Notes: generated from the letters alone by a model not told the origin. A DNA stretch of 64,000 bases from Bugula neritina (GCA_964035545.1 OZ037765.1:22204495-22268494), one strand, 5' to 3'. Shown: positions 1-13,859, numbered from the stretch's first letter. Numbers and translations: made by a program.

Positions 1-583
1 CAAATAATGGTTGTTGATTTGTGATCATTTAGCTGAGAATAAATTCTCAGAGTGGATGGATGGTAATTATTAATATTTCAAGTAGATGTGCAATTTTCAT
101 TCAGGATCACTATATGTATGATAGCATAATATCTTCACAATCTCTGGAGCAAGAACACCTCAGCAACAGCTATGACTGTTAATTTATGTGACTGTGTGAA
201 GTAATTAACAGAATTAGTATACAGGCCAAGTAGTACTTATGACTCTAATTTCCTTCACCACAGCTGGTTGAAGCTTGTCCAACCGTTCACTTTGATAAGT
301 CAACACAAATGGAAAACCTCGCCATGACTGCCTTTGTCTGAAATAAATTAAATTACTCTTGTTTGGCAATTACTCCATGTTGTTGGGAGATAAATTACAT
401 TTATAGCTCTCAAAAATGATTTCTGCTAGCTATCCATTTTTATTTTATCCTTTTTCAAAGTACTTACAGATTTAAATGCTGGCTCTAGTACACAAACCAT
501 TTAAGTCTTAATATTTGTTTATAATAAATAAAAGACAAACAAATAAAATGCTAGTCTGAGTAACATTCCGCACATATTTTCAG
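1..583. other. Upstream intronic/flanking sequence of the PX gene
   Basis: AT-rich sequence with no exon that I can join confidently to the PX gene beginning at 584. A PX domain needs more N-terminal sequence than the window shows, so the earlier exons presumably lie to the left. A short open stretch at about 223-341 is listed separately. Confidence 0.5.
223..341 (-). other. Possible terminal coding exon on the minus strand
   Basis: Read on the minus strand, an acceptor-like ATTTATTTCAG is followed by about 38 codons (including RGFPFVLTYQSERL and LQPAVVKEIRV) and a TAA near 223. The composition looks more coding-like than its surroundings. The plus strand is also open here after an acceptor-like CCTTCACCACAG near 267, with a stop near 343. 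I do not recognise either peptide. It could be the last exon of an unseen minus-strand gene overlapping the PX gene, an alternative exon of the PX gene, or chance. Confidence 0.25.
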
Positions 584-2402
584 CTCTCCGGGACAACATG
601 ACAAATCTGTTTGCAAAGGATAAGAGAGGTTTGGCAGAATCTCGGGAGCAGATGATTGATTTCTACCTGGTGAACCTCCTGAAGCAACCTGAACGGGTAA
701 GACTGATAGATATCTCTGATTAGTAGGCGAACACACTTTAAATGGAGTCATCCTGACCTTTGATAGGTGAAAGGTCGTGTGATTATCTTTTAAAAAGCAT
801 TGTTTGAATATTCAGCTGCATAATGTTATCCACTAATTTATATTTTAAAATCCTGTAGAATATTTCATTTGATATCCAACACTAAGATTAATCAACTCAT
901 GGCTAGTTTTTAAGAGCTTTCCTAGTAGATGGTGCTCTTTAGCTGGCTGGTTTCAAGGGTTATGGAAGTAAATCGAGAAGTTAATTTTTCTCTGTATTCT
1001 AGGACTAAATAATAAATTGTAAAATATGAATCATGATTTTGAAATTATCTCAGTTACGGAGTTTTAATGGCTTACGTTCAGTTCAAAGCTTCTATCTGTT
1101 GAAAATATTAGAATTGTGCTTCTATTGGTGATAGTCTGTAGGATTTTTAAATACATTAGCCTTATTTTTTAGCACATTGATGTAGAGAGAACCCTGGATG
1201 TTGTATTATTTATTACTTTCAGTTTATATAATTAGCCTAGTGTGTATGTAATGCAGCTCTAAATAAAATACATGCTGCTAAGCAGTTGATCATTGGTCGA
1301 AGGTTGAAGTAATCGTTGGTTGATTATGTAACTTGATTATGTAAGTCATTATTTATGACTTTTCATCTGCATCATCTGTGCACTACTGTGCTACTTTCCA
1401 AGCTGCGCATCAAATGGACATTTCCCTTCTAATGAACCTTCCAGTGGATTTCATTTTCATTCAATAGAACTTTTCTCAAACATCAATGAAAAATCCATTC
1501 GCATGCATAATCCAAAGTATCAACGTAGTGCATGTAACACTTTTCATCAATTGACATAAATAGATCGGATTGTTTTTTCCATTATATTAAATTTTTATAT
1601 ATAGGCTATAGCATGGTACAGTAAAACACTGTCAACACTAATTTTATGCAAATTGTGTCATGCAAATAAATAAATAAATAAATGATGGAATAAAGTCTAT
1701 TTTTGATCCATAGGTCTTATAATATGTTATTATTTCTACTTCCAGATCCGAGCTTCCAACACAGTTCTCTCGTTTTTTGAGCCCACCGAGTCAGATCCAA
1801 AACCCTGTAAATCTAGTTCTCCTGACACTAAAAGTGACTCCGGCATTGATCTGACAAATGACCGAGTAGCTAAAACAATCAGTGACATGACCACATCGAC
1901 TGGCAGCGATGACAGACAGTCATCAAGGTCGTACAGAGGGGAGTATGACACTGATGACGACTACGAGGGGGATACCAGTGGCACGGAGACGGACAGTGAC
2001 CCTTTTGATGAGGACTACTTCCTCGATGTCGGCATCAGTGAACTTATGCTACAATCTACAGAAAACTTGGATTTATCTAACTCTGAATCTTCCACTTGGT
2101 GCTCAAATACAAATAAGTTTTCTAATATACTAAATACTCTGCCCAATGCCGAGAGTGCTGCCTCTAGACAATATATAGCCTTGGGTATGCTAGATGATGA
2201 CGATAACTACGAGGATATAACTAAAAGTATACTGGATCTATCAGAGTTGAGGGAAAACTCCGACACTGAAAGTCAAATGGTAGGCGTGGAACATTTATCA
2301 GACGATGGCCTTGAGTCGGACGATGAGTTTTCTTATAAACCAGTAGCTCAAACGGACATGAATCATTACTATCTATCAACTAAACATGATGCTGCCGAAT
2401 AA
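584..2402 (+). CDS. PX-domain protein, C-terminal part (last two exons)
   Basis: Two exons, 584-696 and 1746-2402 (TAA), are joined in frame by a GTAAGA donor and a CTTCCAG acceptor. The gene is partial because its 5' exons lie outside the window. The first 37 codons and the start of the second exon resemble the C-terminal helices of a PX (phosphoinositide-binding) domain: FAKDKRGLAESREQ, FYLVNLLKQPERI and VLSFFEP. This is the pattern LAE-R...Y...LL-LP--I--S--VL-FFE seen in p47phox, NOXO1 and SH3PXD2 PX domains. What follows is not an SH3 domain. It is a tail of about 190 residues rich in Ser, Thr, Asp and Glu (DTDDDYEGDTSGTETDSD), probably disordered and a likely phosphorylation target. A role at phosphoinositide-bearing membranes is inferred from the PX remnant alone. 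The exact family is unresolved; HS1BP3-like or NOX-organiser-like proteins are candidates. Confidence 0.65.
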
Positions 2403-5400
2403 TGGGTATAGCCAATGGCCTTTGGCAGCAGGGGGGGGTGATATTTATTAACCATAACTTATTATGTTATCTTTAGCTTGGTAATCTATGATAATTATTC
2501 AGCTCTGGAATAATATTATCTGTCTTACTAAGGATATCAGTATGTAGTAGCTGTATCTCATCTGAAGGTCCATATCACAACCATCTGGCTACTAGTATGT
2601 GCTATTATAGTATATATCTCCATCTACAATTTCTGACATAAATTACATTCTTATTAGGTGATTAGTTGGATCAATATCAAAATGATTGATTGATAGGTTT
2701 GGTAGGGAAAATACAATATAAGTTGCAGGCAACATCAACTACAACTTAGTTGAATATATGGTGTACTGTGCACATTAAATTTGGGTGTTATTATTTTGTT
2801 ATTTATTATAGTCTTACAGCTATAGCCGCTCAACTACATTGCCATAAATATTAGCTACTAGATACTAGCCCTGCTTAGTTGAACTTTGGTTACAAAAATA
2901 TTATTATATTTTGTTGATTTTTATACTAATATTTTTAATAACATTAGGCAAAATATATTTTTTTACCATAGTATCCCATGCATTTTTTGTTTAACTTTTG
3001 AGTGCAGAAGTGTTGTTTTTTGCTTAGCTTGGGGTTATAATGTTTTGGGTTGTGAAGGAGATTGCCTTATTTCATAGTGAGATAGGTTTTCATGCTACAA
3101 AGTTCCACTAGAACTAGTATACTATTTAAACACAATTCTCTACAAGATAAAAAATAATACTCATCTAAAATTAAATAACTCCTTTTTGTATACCAAAATA
3201 ACCTAAAATAGCATGAAAAAGGAACCTGTTGTTGCTACATAAACAAACACACTTAGTAGGAATAGAAGTGTAGGTTAGTTGTAGTGATAGCTGTGGTAGA
3301 AGTTGTGGCAATAAATTTAAGTAATGATCTGTAATGAACTGATGCAAGCCTAGAGAATGATTCGATGCCATAAGAAATCAAAAGCTTTACATGTAGGCTA
3401 CTGTGTTTCACACCAATACTAGAAATCTAAGGGTACTTATAATAACTAGCTAATCACTGATATGTTTTGACATCTAAAAGTTTAGCAGATGTTGTCAGCT
3501 ACCTTACAGCTGTATATCAGCTCTGTCATTTCACAGACTAATAGTTTTCATGCTGCAAATATCTGAGATATATAAAAATTACTATAAATAGTATTAATGT
3601 AGGCAATTTGTGTTCTGAATCATTCCAATGTCATAGTAGACTAAAAGAATAATAATCAAATTGATTCATAGTGAAACTGTCAAAACTAATTTTGCAAAGT
3701 TGGATGGATTTTTCTTTCAACTATCAACATCCAAAAGTTGTTAGGAACTGCCTTTTTGTGTAGTTATTTATATTGAATTTAGTTCTCTTTGTTGAGTCAA
3801 ATTGAACATGAAAGTTTAGAAAAGCTATGAAATAGGTATTGTACAGCTTCTAGAATCTCAGAATACCTCCAAAAAAAAAAACGTGAGCCAGGCAATGCTG
3901 ATGACAGATAAATTAGTAAACCACAGATCAAAGTATGCATGCATATCATCTATTGGTATACAACTGAATAATATGCCAGCCGTGTTACAGTAATATACTT
4001 TTACTGCACGACTTGGAATGATGTGTAACCAGCTATAAAGTAGTTGAGTTGTAAGTAACTAGTGGAGAACTCTGTTGGTACTGTTAAAGAGATGGCGATG
4101 AGCTATCTGTAGTCATTTGCCACGTCAAAGTCTCCTTTTACTACATTATGGCTATGCTATTGTATATTATGATAGAATAGAGTTTGATTTCCACATGAAA
4201 GCATATATTAGTTTTACATGCTTACAATGTTGCATAAGGTTAGTTTATGGTAGTGGATTTTGAAGCATACAGTTCAGGTAAATAAAAAATTTGTGGAAAT
4301 GATGAGAACATGGATGACAAGCTGATGGAATAGAAATGTTAAAGCTAGGAAGCCATGCGATGAAGTGGCGAAATAATAGAATCAATAATATTATTTTATT
4401 CTTCTATGGCCTAATGTTCATCACGCTCAGCTGATTGATATAATACTAAAGGAAATGTAAAGAGATCTTCTGCAATTTGATTAACTCAAACAACTATGAT
4501 AGAGCTAAAGCTTGTACTGTATAGCCAGATTCAGCTTTACGCACCGTTGCCACTAGAGATGTGTGTGTATTGTTAGCATCTATAACTAACTTTGCTTTCT
4601 CTAACAGCTACATAGTTAAGAGATTTCTTATTGCTGTTTAAAATAATCACATGATTATATTGTTGCCTCAGATCTGTAAACATTGTGAAATAAATAGGAT
4701 ATCAAAGGTCAATCATAGTTTTTAAACATAATTATACTTGTGTAGTTAGGTGTTGCTCTTCCCTGGCTCAATGTGCTTTTGTGGTGTTATGATGGATTTC
4801 CAAGTTGGCGAAAGTTGCTGGGGCCAGATTTTAAGAGATCATTACATTGTAAGGCTGAAAATCTTGCATTCCAAATTGAAAGGGTGGTACAAAAGAATAT
4901 TTTCTGTAAAAAATAGCTAATTTGGAGCATTTTTCTTCAAATTTCTTTAGATTACCTAAAAATTCATACTGAATTAAGTAGACGGAAGCTATAACTATTA
5001 TAACATGAAGTAAGTATAACACTAGGTTGTTGAGCATAATAAATGACTAAAACTTAAATTAAGCATTCTAGCCTTCATCTGAGGAAAGCCAGCTTTAGTT
5101 TAGGAAGTTTACACTATAAATGTCTTCAATTTATTTTATCCTGGGTATACGGCAAGGCACTGCAATACTAACTGTGATTTAGGTCTGTGTTCTATGAAAA
5201 AGTTATAGTAAAAGAAATTGTCTGCTCACAAAGTAAAACACTGAAGAATTGAAGCCACATTTTAAATAAAATATTAGGAGCCTAGGCTTAAGAAAAGTAG
5301 CATCTTCACCCACAAGTAATAATAGCCTATTTCCAGCAACTATAGCTCACAGGCTATGTTTGGCAGAGAACTCTTCAACTGCTGATCAAATATTTAAAGT

Positions 5401-6232
5401 GATTGATTGTTCAGTGCAGAACTGCATGGTATGAGAGTAATTTGCCAGGAAATTTAAATGTCAGATGCTTTGCATCACCAGAAGTACTTGTCTATAATGT
5501 CAGATACATTCCACTTACATACAGATACTTTCTACTGTTCAGTAATCAGTACTCACTTACATATGCATGCCTATATCAACAGCTGACTGTACGTAAAGTT
5601 TAATTATGACATAACATTTTTGGGTGTATTGCACTGGTGATAATTGTGTAAGAGTTGTTGTTTAATTGATTTTTGAGCATGCCAAGTTATACCCTGAATA
5701 ATATTCACTATACCCATAGATATGGCTGTTAGAATTATTAAATGCACAAATATTACGGTTGTAGTAGCATGGTTGATGCAAAACCTATAAGAAAACTGTT
5801 TAAGTGCAACAAATGTTTTTTTTGTTATATAAGAAATGATTATTCACTATTAAACAGAAATCTTACAAATATATTATAATATGTTGTTATGCTCTGCATA
5901 CAAAATTGCAACATTGCAAATTTAAAACTTTTGATACCTAAAGATTGGTCAGATCAAAATTTACAGTTTTACTTAACATTGAGGTACCAGTCAGCTTTTT
6001 CAGCGAAAATAAAAATCTAAATTTATTTTGTAAAAAAACTGTAAATAAAGCAATGTAGGATTTTATATAATAAACTTACTATATCTCTTCAAAATATAAT
6101 ACACTACCACTCAAGAAGCAATATTTTTGGACGGATTATCATTTAAAAACAAAAAAGTTATGACAGCCTGATTAGTTTTCCCTATCTAATTACAAGAGTT
6201 TCATAATCCAGTATGAACATCGAGGAGCAGAG
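2403..6232. other. Intergenic region between convergent PX gene and TPGS2
   Basis: No coding exon could be supported on either strand. The sequence is AT-rich with short poly-A/T runs. A TTTATT at 6022-6027 reads AATAAA on the minus strand, about 205 bp past the TPGS2 stop, and is a plausible polyadenylation signal for that gene. The 3' UTR of the PX gene should occupy the left part, but I see no clear signal for its end. Confidence 0.5.
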
Positions 6233-9200
6233 TCATCTGTAAAACGGACTAGTCGCTGACTTCATAAGTGCTGCCGAAGCAGATCCTCTCAATGCCTGTT
6301 GAGCTCTGATAAAATACAACAAAAGCTTGATTTATAAAACAGCAACTTTCTTGAAGGAAGCGTGCATTAGTTTAACTCACTAAGTTAGTGAGATTCAAAA
6401 TGAATAAGATGAACAAGCAAGGAAGTAATTGTATATACAAGATTTGTAAGTTAAAGTTTAGAATGTTTACAGTCGACATGTGAATTGAATAGAGGTCAAT
6501 AGGTATCAAAGAAGAATTATTTCATTATTTTCAAATTAGGAGTTTTCCTCTATTTAATAATAACATTTTTATGAGTTTGACATACATATGTCAATGGATA
6601 GGTTAATTTATCCATAGCCCATAGTCATACACAACAGGCTGCAAGTATTACAATATATATGATATAAATATGAACAACCTAGTTATACTTAATATATAAT
6701 CTATTGGTACTTGATATAAACATTCCTAATTCGAGTAGAGCCTACAACTGGCATAGTTTTATTCCACCATCTCCTTGGTAACCAAATAAATTACCAGCAT
6801 ACATTTTAGTGAGGTAGTTGCACTGATACTGCACATGACAAGGTGACTAACCATTGCAGCACATAGCATAGATATACATATTATGATATGTGTATATAGA
6901 CTGGCAGTGGTATTGATGCTTGTAACATTCAAACTTACTTGTTGGGTTGAGGAGAGCCAGCCTTTCTTCTATAACCTGCTTGATTAGTTGAAGCATTTGG
7001 GAGAGGCTTCCTGTAAAACAAACCAACACGCATGTATAAGTGTATGTGTAGGTGTATGTATAAGTATAAGTATAAGTATAGGTATAAGCATAGGCATAAG
7101 TATAACAATAATAACAGCAAAATAAATGTTTTAGTATGAACAATAAACAGCTTTTACACTAATATCAAATGAACAGTGTTACTATATTCTTTATAGCTGC
7201 TGAGGTAATAGCAAAACCATTTTTGAGAACTAATAAAAGATCATTTAGTACTATAAATAAATAACATGGAGCACTCAGCCAAACTTATGAGTTGCAAATT
7301 GCAATCATTTAGTAAAAATAGAAAGTGTGGGAGTGTTTGTTAGAGTGGCTGATTCAGAGAGAAGGGGAACAACTCCAAGAGTCTAAAAATCTACATACTT
7401 TTTCTCTTTCCCTTTAAATACTCTGTTGATGTCCACATGATTAGCCACAGGCTCTGCAGCGTTTATAGACGTAGATCCAAAAGAATCTATGTTTGCGTCA
7501 GACTCAACACTAAGCGGTGCATATAAACTGTACCATTGCTATTAAAACAAAGCGAGAACGGACTATGTTACCACATATAAATTATTAATATTACATGTAC
7601 TGTACATGTATATCTATAATTTCAACACTTCTTACCACAACCGTTACAGAGATAATATCACGTAGAATGTTGTAAATGAGTAAAAGGCTATCAACAACAT
7701 GATTTCACAGCAAAGGGAAATGATGCGCAACAAATGAACGACTGTTAGCAAGAACCAAATATTAGCACACAGATCACATTTAGAGTGATAAATACCAAAC
7801 TTATTGACCTGTGAAATGCAAATCAATTAGCTGTGGCATATTCAATGATATATAATAATTTTGGCTATATTTTGATAGGAAATAAAATATTCTGTAAGAA
7901 GGTTCAATGAAACTTTACAAACGAGGTGACAACTCAAAGTTAGAAAACATGATTAGTAAATTAGCCTAGTGCAGGGGTGTCCAACCTTTTCAAACCGAGG
8001 GCCACAGAAATGAAATATTTCATGGTGAGGGCCACATTGTAAGCTTCAGCTTGTGCTGGGGGCCACAGCATCAGTATCTTTCAAACTACTTTATTCCAAA
8101 ACTTTATGAATCATTACACAATTAAGTCTCCATAGTTACTGCCAGCTGCATTTTTTGTGTTATTTGTATAAATAAGGCATTTAAAAGGTGGCTTTTCACT
8201 TTAATTCATGTAAACGGTGAAAAATTATTTTAGCTTTATGCCTTCGAGGGCCACATAAATGTAGGCTGGAGGCCACATCCGGCCCTAGGGCTGCCTGTTG
8301 GACAGCCCTGGCCTAGTGGAAACATATTAGCTCAAATTCAACTCTTGGAATGTTTCGAGATAAAAAGCTCTGCATCAAATGCTGATAATTTTTGATGTCA
8401 CATGAAACATAATATAAAACAATATGGGCTTTTTCACATAACTCCAATGAAGAAAATCATTTTTCTCTATAATATACAGTTTATTTCAACATGTAATTTT
8501 AATCATTTAGTCAAATTACTTAACTCTATATATAAAATCTACAGGCTAGCATAATGTCTTTATTTTATTCTAACACCAAGAAATAGCTAATGATGGTGAT
8601 TTAAACCATTGATTTATAATGTATGCCAAACAGGAAATGGGAGGATACAGCTGCACAGCGGGTAATCGGTACATTAAATATTTTACAGGAAGTATGGAAT
8701 GCTTAGTGAAAGACACTGAAGAAACATCAACTGCTTTGAACTTATAAGAAAGAATAGGGGGTTATCATGTATTTCCATCATAATTATATATAAAATTATA
8801 CATGTTTTAATGAATGCACATACACAGAGAATATAGTGCTATTATTCAAAGACTGGAGTAAAGTTTAGACTTACTTGAACGGCTGGACTAATGCCAACAT
8901 CAGTATAGAGATAGTGCCATTGAGGCAAACCTAGATTAGAGATCATGATTCTGAAATATGAGGAGAAATCAGCAGTGAGAAAGTGCCAACGGAGAGCTTT
9001 GTCTAGGAACCAATAGTCTGCTTCCTTCCCGGGAACTCCTGTGAATGAGATCACATGAGCTTGTCAACTTTTTATATAAAAATCAGATTACCAAAGCCGA
9101 ATTTACAGTTTTTCTTGCTGTATTCATGTATGGTAGTAATAATATATTTTTGCAGATGTAAAAATGCGTTCATGTAAGCTTTTTGTTACAGAATGTTTAT

Positions 9201-11612
9201 GGAGAGCTTTTAAACTATCCACAATCAGCTTGAAATATAAGTTGATGTGCACTAAATAACCACATCATAGATTATATGTCATTTAAATAAACTTTTCAAC
9301 AAGTTTGAAAATTGTGCTACCATTTTTATTCGAAAATCTTAGTCAAATACTACAGTATTGAAGGAATAAGCAAACTTCTGTATTTACTCACACAACACAG
9401 CGTATATACTACTCTTACAGTTACTCATATTTAAAAAAAATATTTCAACAATATTTTAGTCAACTAAGCAGCTAAAAATGGCATAATTCTTTTCTTTTTA
9501 CCAAAGAAAATTTTTTACATAAATGAATAAAAATTGCTATAAATTGTTTACCTTGCTTAGTGTTATGAAATACGAGACACATTTTCCCCAAATTATTACA
9601 AGGATCTAGTTCAAACACACGACTCCTGCTGTCAAAGTGAGGATAAATGCCGCCTACAAGCATATAAAGTAAGCTGATAACACTATGAATACAAGAAACA
9701 GTATAAAAAAATAGTAAATCAGCCGCCAGTTTTGGGCTATATTAAAACATCAGAATGTACCAAGCATATAATATGATATATAGTAAGTAAATAATAGCAA
9801 AAAATTGACCCACTTAGCTAAATAACTATACATTATTAAATATATATATATAACATAATATAACAAATGTATAACTGTTTACTCAATTTTGGATTCACCA
9901 ACTAACTTAAACTCAACACTTACTGGGATCTTCATCTGCAGATATATCAATTTCAGAAAGAGAATAACTCCCTAACTTTCCATCTTTAGCATTGGAGGCA
10001 TATCCAGCTATTTTATCCAGCCTAGTTACGGCATTGATTTCCATCCTCCCAACAGGGATCACGTCATCTAACAGAGGCCAAATGAGCACATAAGTATTTT
10101 TATTCCCTAAATTGAGTTGTATCATCTAATTTTAATTTACAAGCAATGTAGCAGACTATTTATAATATAGTTATTAACAGTTAGAATTGGTTTGCCAAAG
10201 AAATAGCATGATGTTCAAAATAAAAAATACGAAGGTATTGTTGGCTAATTCCTACAACAATGGTATCAAAACAGTCATATTTCATAGCAAAAGACTCACT
10301 AGTAGTGCAAATTCCTTCACTTAGCTAAATCAAACTGCAGCAATTGTCTATTTGTATTCCGACTTTCTTCAGAAGAATTCTTTACCAAAAAATGCAACAA
10401 AATTTAAACTGACTGCTAAATAATTTATTAAGAAACTGTTTATTGAATATAATTTCCACTTTTATTTAGCTATTATATTTTCAATTTAAGACAACAAAAA
10501 CTAATTGTTTTCCGATTGAATAAGATTATGATGATACAATTATGATAAACATTCCTTACAAAAATCTACCAACAACAAATATAAGTTACAGGAAAGTAGT
10601 TGATAACAAAATATTGAATTTTCATTACTTGAGACAAATTGTACATTAAAAATCAAAATGCATATGCATTTTGATTTTTAGTGAACCCATTTTTGCAACA
10701 TCATCAAATAGCTTGATTACAACTAACAGTATAATTTAACTTTTTATCTTGAAAACAAATTCATCGAATTTACCAACTTTATAAAAATTCCGTAGGCATG
10801 CAAACATTACCTTTTATTTTGACTTTCCAAGTCAATAGGAATCCATTAGAGGTAAGATAAAACTGTTTGATATCAGCTGGCAATGTACAGCAATGAGTCT
10901 AGAAATGACAAATACAGCACATCTATAAGTCTTTTGTCACTTAGGATTGGAAAGCTTGGAACATAGTAAACATACACGCAATCCTACGGCAGGTTTCTTG
11001 ACAGTACATTACACAAAGTGTTACAATACTGTAGTGTACAAAGCACTACGTTTACTTAAATTGGTATATCTCAATGTTTTATTAATACAAAATATGCCAG
11101 GTAACAGAACACTTTTAGCATATATGATTCAAATTACTTACAGTTTCCCAGTTGTTGATAGCTGCCAGGTCAGCTGGACCTCGTTGGTCAATTACTACAT
11201 CACACACCCCTTGCCTTTTACCTGAATTATATTAGTAGAATGTAGGTCACAGCTTTAACTGCAAAAAACTACTTATGCTTCACAAATAAACAAATCATTT
11301 ATGTTTTGTACTTTGTACCACATTTCATAACATTCAACATGGGGTCTCACGCTTATTCATTAACGTATTAAAAATTAGGAGTGACAAATTTACATATGAT
11401 ACAGGAACTTACGGTTAAATCTAAACCATAAAGTTTTGATTACAATGTGTCCAAGTGACTATAATTCAACATGACAAATCTAGAAAAAGGATATGAGTCC
11501 TTAAGTGTTAAGATCATGATATTCAACGTATGACTTTACCAAGTGACTGTACAACACCCAATGTGAGACGTTCTACCATTTTTGAACGAAATTCAGCTGT
11601 TGTTGAAGACAT
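6233..11612 (-). CDS. TPGS2: Tubulin polyglutamylase complex subunit 2
   Basis: Nine exons in transcription order: 11612-11540, 11221-11142, 10898-10811, 10067-9924, 9653-9552, 9038-8875, 7538-7399, 7010-6939, 6305-6233. They join in frame to a 311-residue protein; the human protein is about 300. Family hallmarks visible: LPADIKQFYLTSNGF (SMI1/KNR4-like fold), HFDSRSRVFELD, DKALRWHFLTADF, GLPQWHYLYTDVGISP followed by QWYSLYAPL, and a basic low-complexity tail. TPGS2 is a non-catalytic part of the TTLL1 polyglutamylase complex, which adds glutamate chains to tubulin in cilia, centrioles and neurites. The start is the ATG of MSSTTAEFRSK, just after an acceptor-like GGTTTAG, so a non-coding first exon probably lies upstream. 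Introns hold a hAT-like MITE (7972-8310), a hexanucleotide run (7047-7112) and a palindrome (10647-10680). Confidence 0.93.
7047..7112. repeat. Degenerate (GTATAA)n run in a TPGS2 intron
   Basis: About eleven hexanucleotide units close to GTATAA/GTATAG, ending about 35 bp from the acceptor of the exon at 7010. On the minus strand the array reads as a spurious Tyr-Thr repeat peptide with no gene behind it. Confidence 0.8.
7964..8318 (+). mobile_element. Non-autonomous hAT-like MITE, family A copy 1 (with target duplication)
   Basis: The element spans 7972-8310 (339 bp). Its left end is CAGGGGTGTCCAACCTTTTC and its right end, read inward on the minus strand, is CAGGGCTGTCCAACAGGCAG. These are terminal inverted repeats of the hAT type. 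Perfect 8-bp target duplications GCCTAGTG flank it at 7964-7971 and 8311-8318, the duplication length of hAT transposases. GGCCACA-type motifs recur inside. No transposase is encoded. A diverged copy lies in opposite orientation at 59916-60242. Confidence 0.92.
10647..10680. repeat. Perfect 34-bp palindrome in a TPGS2 intron
   Basis: Two 17-bp arms with no spacer, centred on the GCATATGC at 10663/10664. It could form a cruciform or RNA hairpin. No flanking duplication is obvious. Confidence 0.9.
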
Positions 11613-13859
11613 TTTCTAAACCAATCTGTTTACAAATTACTAGTCCTGTAAAAATAAAACAACATTAAATAAACTGAGTATTTAAACATTTTTTTGGTTA
11701 TTTCTAGCTATAGGCTTATGCTGTATTATGATTGAGAATGTTAATATGCAAATTGATGCTATAACGGCCATACTGAGTTCAAGTCAAATTTCAATGTAAA
11801 TTATTCCATTAACTTACGAAGATTTTATTTCCATGATAAAAAATTACAATCATTAGTAAAAAAGAGAGAGAGCCACATAATATATTTGCATTATACCATA
11901 CATTTTCTTGCTGTAAATCTAGAGACTGGAGCAAGCAAAATCTGAAACTTAATTTAACTTTTAGAGCTTATAGCAAGAACTTTGATATATTTGATACATT
12001 ATAGTTAATTAAATCAGGGCTGCATAGTTACATTTATGTAACACTAAACTCTGCAGAAATACTTAGCTAACTCTAAAGTTGCATACCCAAACAAAACTAT
12101 TAAAATGAAAACGCTGGAATTTGCAGTTTAGGGCAATTGATCTGAGACAACTACAGTACGCATTGAACAGACATAAAAGTAAACTGTGAAGTTTGTGAAA
12201 GAAATGGTACAAATGAGGCAAAAGATTTACCTGAGCTCAAAGCCTTGCAAGACAGATAAAGGAACCAGTGACCCAATCTCTTGAAGCAAATATTAGAATA
12301 TTGTTCTTCTCTCTTTAAGTTATATGAAAAGCTTATAAACTAGCCAGTCACACCAGTTACCCTCAGGGTCCAAGCTAAGTGGTGTACCCCAAACCTTTAG
12401 GACAAACTTCTTTCTACGAGCATTTTATAACAACACGAGACATGCGAGCATCACTCTAATCACCTGCAGACATATCCACAAGTACTTATGCTGAGATAAA
12501 TAATAATCTCTACCTAAGTGAATAAATTCCAACATCTAAAACAACCACTAACACTAATCTAATGTTCTAAAGAGAGTATCACTGTAAGATAAAGCTAAAC
12601 TTAGTCATTTTGATCATTATTTCAAACCAGAGTCAAGTGTGGTAATAGTTGACAGAAAAATATTTCAATATTCAATCCTTGTTATCCTTAAATGTAATAT
12701 ACTAAGCGTTTATTCAAAGTACAAACATCGCTAAAACTATACATCTAAATATAAATATTAGTAATTGAAAGAGTATTAAATTTAATGTTATATTTTTATT
12801 ATTAATATTATATTTATTGTAGTGACCTATCATTGCAATTATTAATATGATTATTATGAATATTATATTATTAATATTATAATTATTGCTATTCTTTTTG
12901 AATACATTTATTACAAAATACTTCCACCAGGGCCTAGGTGCTTAACTATAAGTCTATGAAATATGACAATTATTTAAGTTTGGCGATTTGTCAGTATAAT
13001 TATAAAGTTTGAGTCAATGTTTACAATATGATTACAGTTATAACAAAATAAATTTGTTATCACGTTGACAATATTCAATTTCATATTAATAAATAATAAA
13101 TGAGGTAATACTCATGCTGATACAATCATAATGAGTCTTAAACTGACAGTCACAGTGACAGTGTGAATGTGAAAGTGAATCACTGAAGGTGAAACTGAAA
13201 GTGAAGATAATCATAATGATAATGATCAAATTTTCAAACTGACATTACGGTTATATTTATGTTGAATTATTTAGCCTTAAAACTATTACCCTTGAAACTA
13301 CATGTATTTGATGCACTAGAAGTAAGTTGATCACTTTTAATTTTTAGACAAATAAAGTTTAATCACAATGACATCATCTTGATGACAAAGATAAGACAAT
13401 AGGACTAAGCGATAAGACAAGCTGGACAAATCTGAAACAACCACGAGTCTGATGAAATGAATATTGTCGTTTGATTGGTTGCAAGTGTAAACAAACCTAT
13501 TGTCTAATAGAATATGTGCTAGCAAATTATAAAAGGTAGTATTATGTACTCGCTAATATTAAACCGTAATTCTAAAAAAGTCGGTCTTTTCTTCTTGCCA
13601 GTTAAATAAAATTTGAGTAATATTGGTCCTACATCAGTCATATTTTTCTTCGTATCAGGCTATTTTTAAAAGCATTTGATTTATTTTTTTTCGGGAAATT
13701 TTTCATCAGGTGAAATTGCATAATGATTACTTATATTAGTATTACAGACGGTGCGCAATGTTGCTACAAATAATCATCATAATAATGATGATGGAGTATT
13801 TTAATTTTTAACAATAACATCAACTTACTAAATTTGTAGTTCAAGTTTAACTCAAACGG

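Noticed and set aside
6847-7143. 98-codon minus-strand open frame with a Tyr-Thr repeat
   Set aside because: The repeat part is the intronic hexanucleotide run. The real TPGS2 exon 6939-7010 is used in another frame, which is the one that continues correctly from the previous exon into the last exon.
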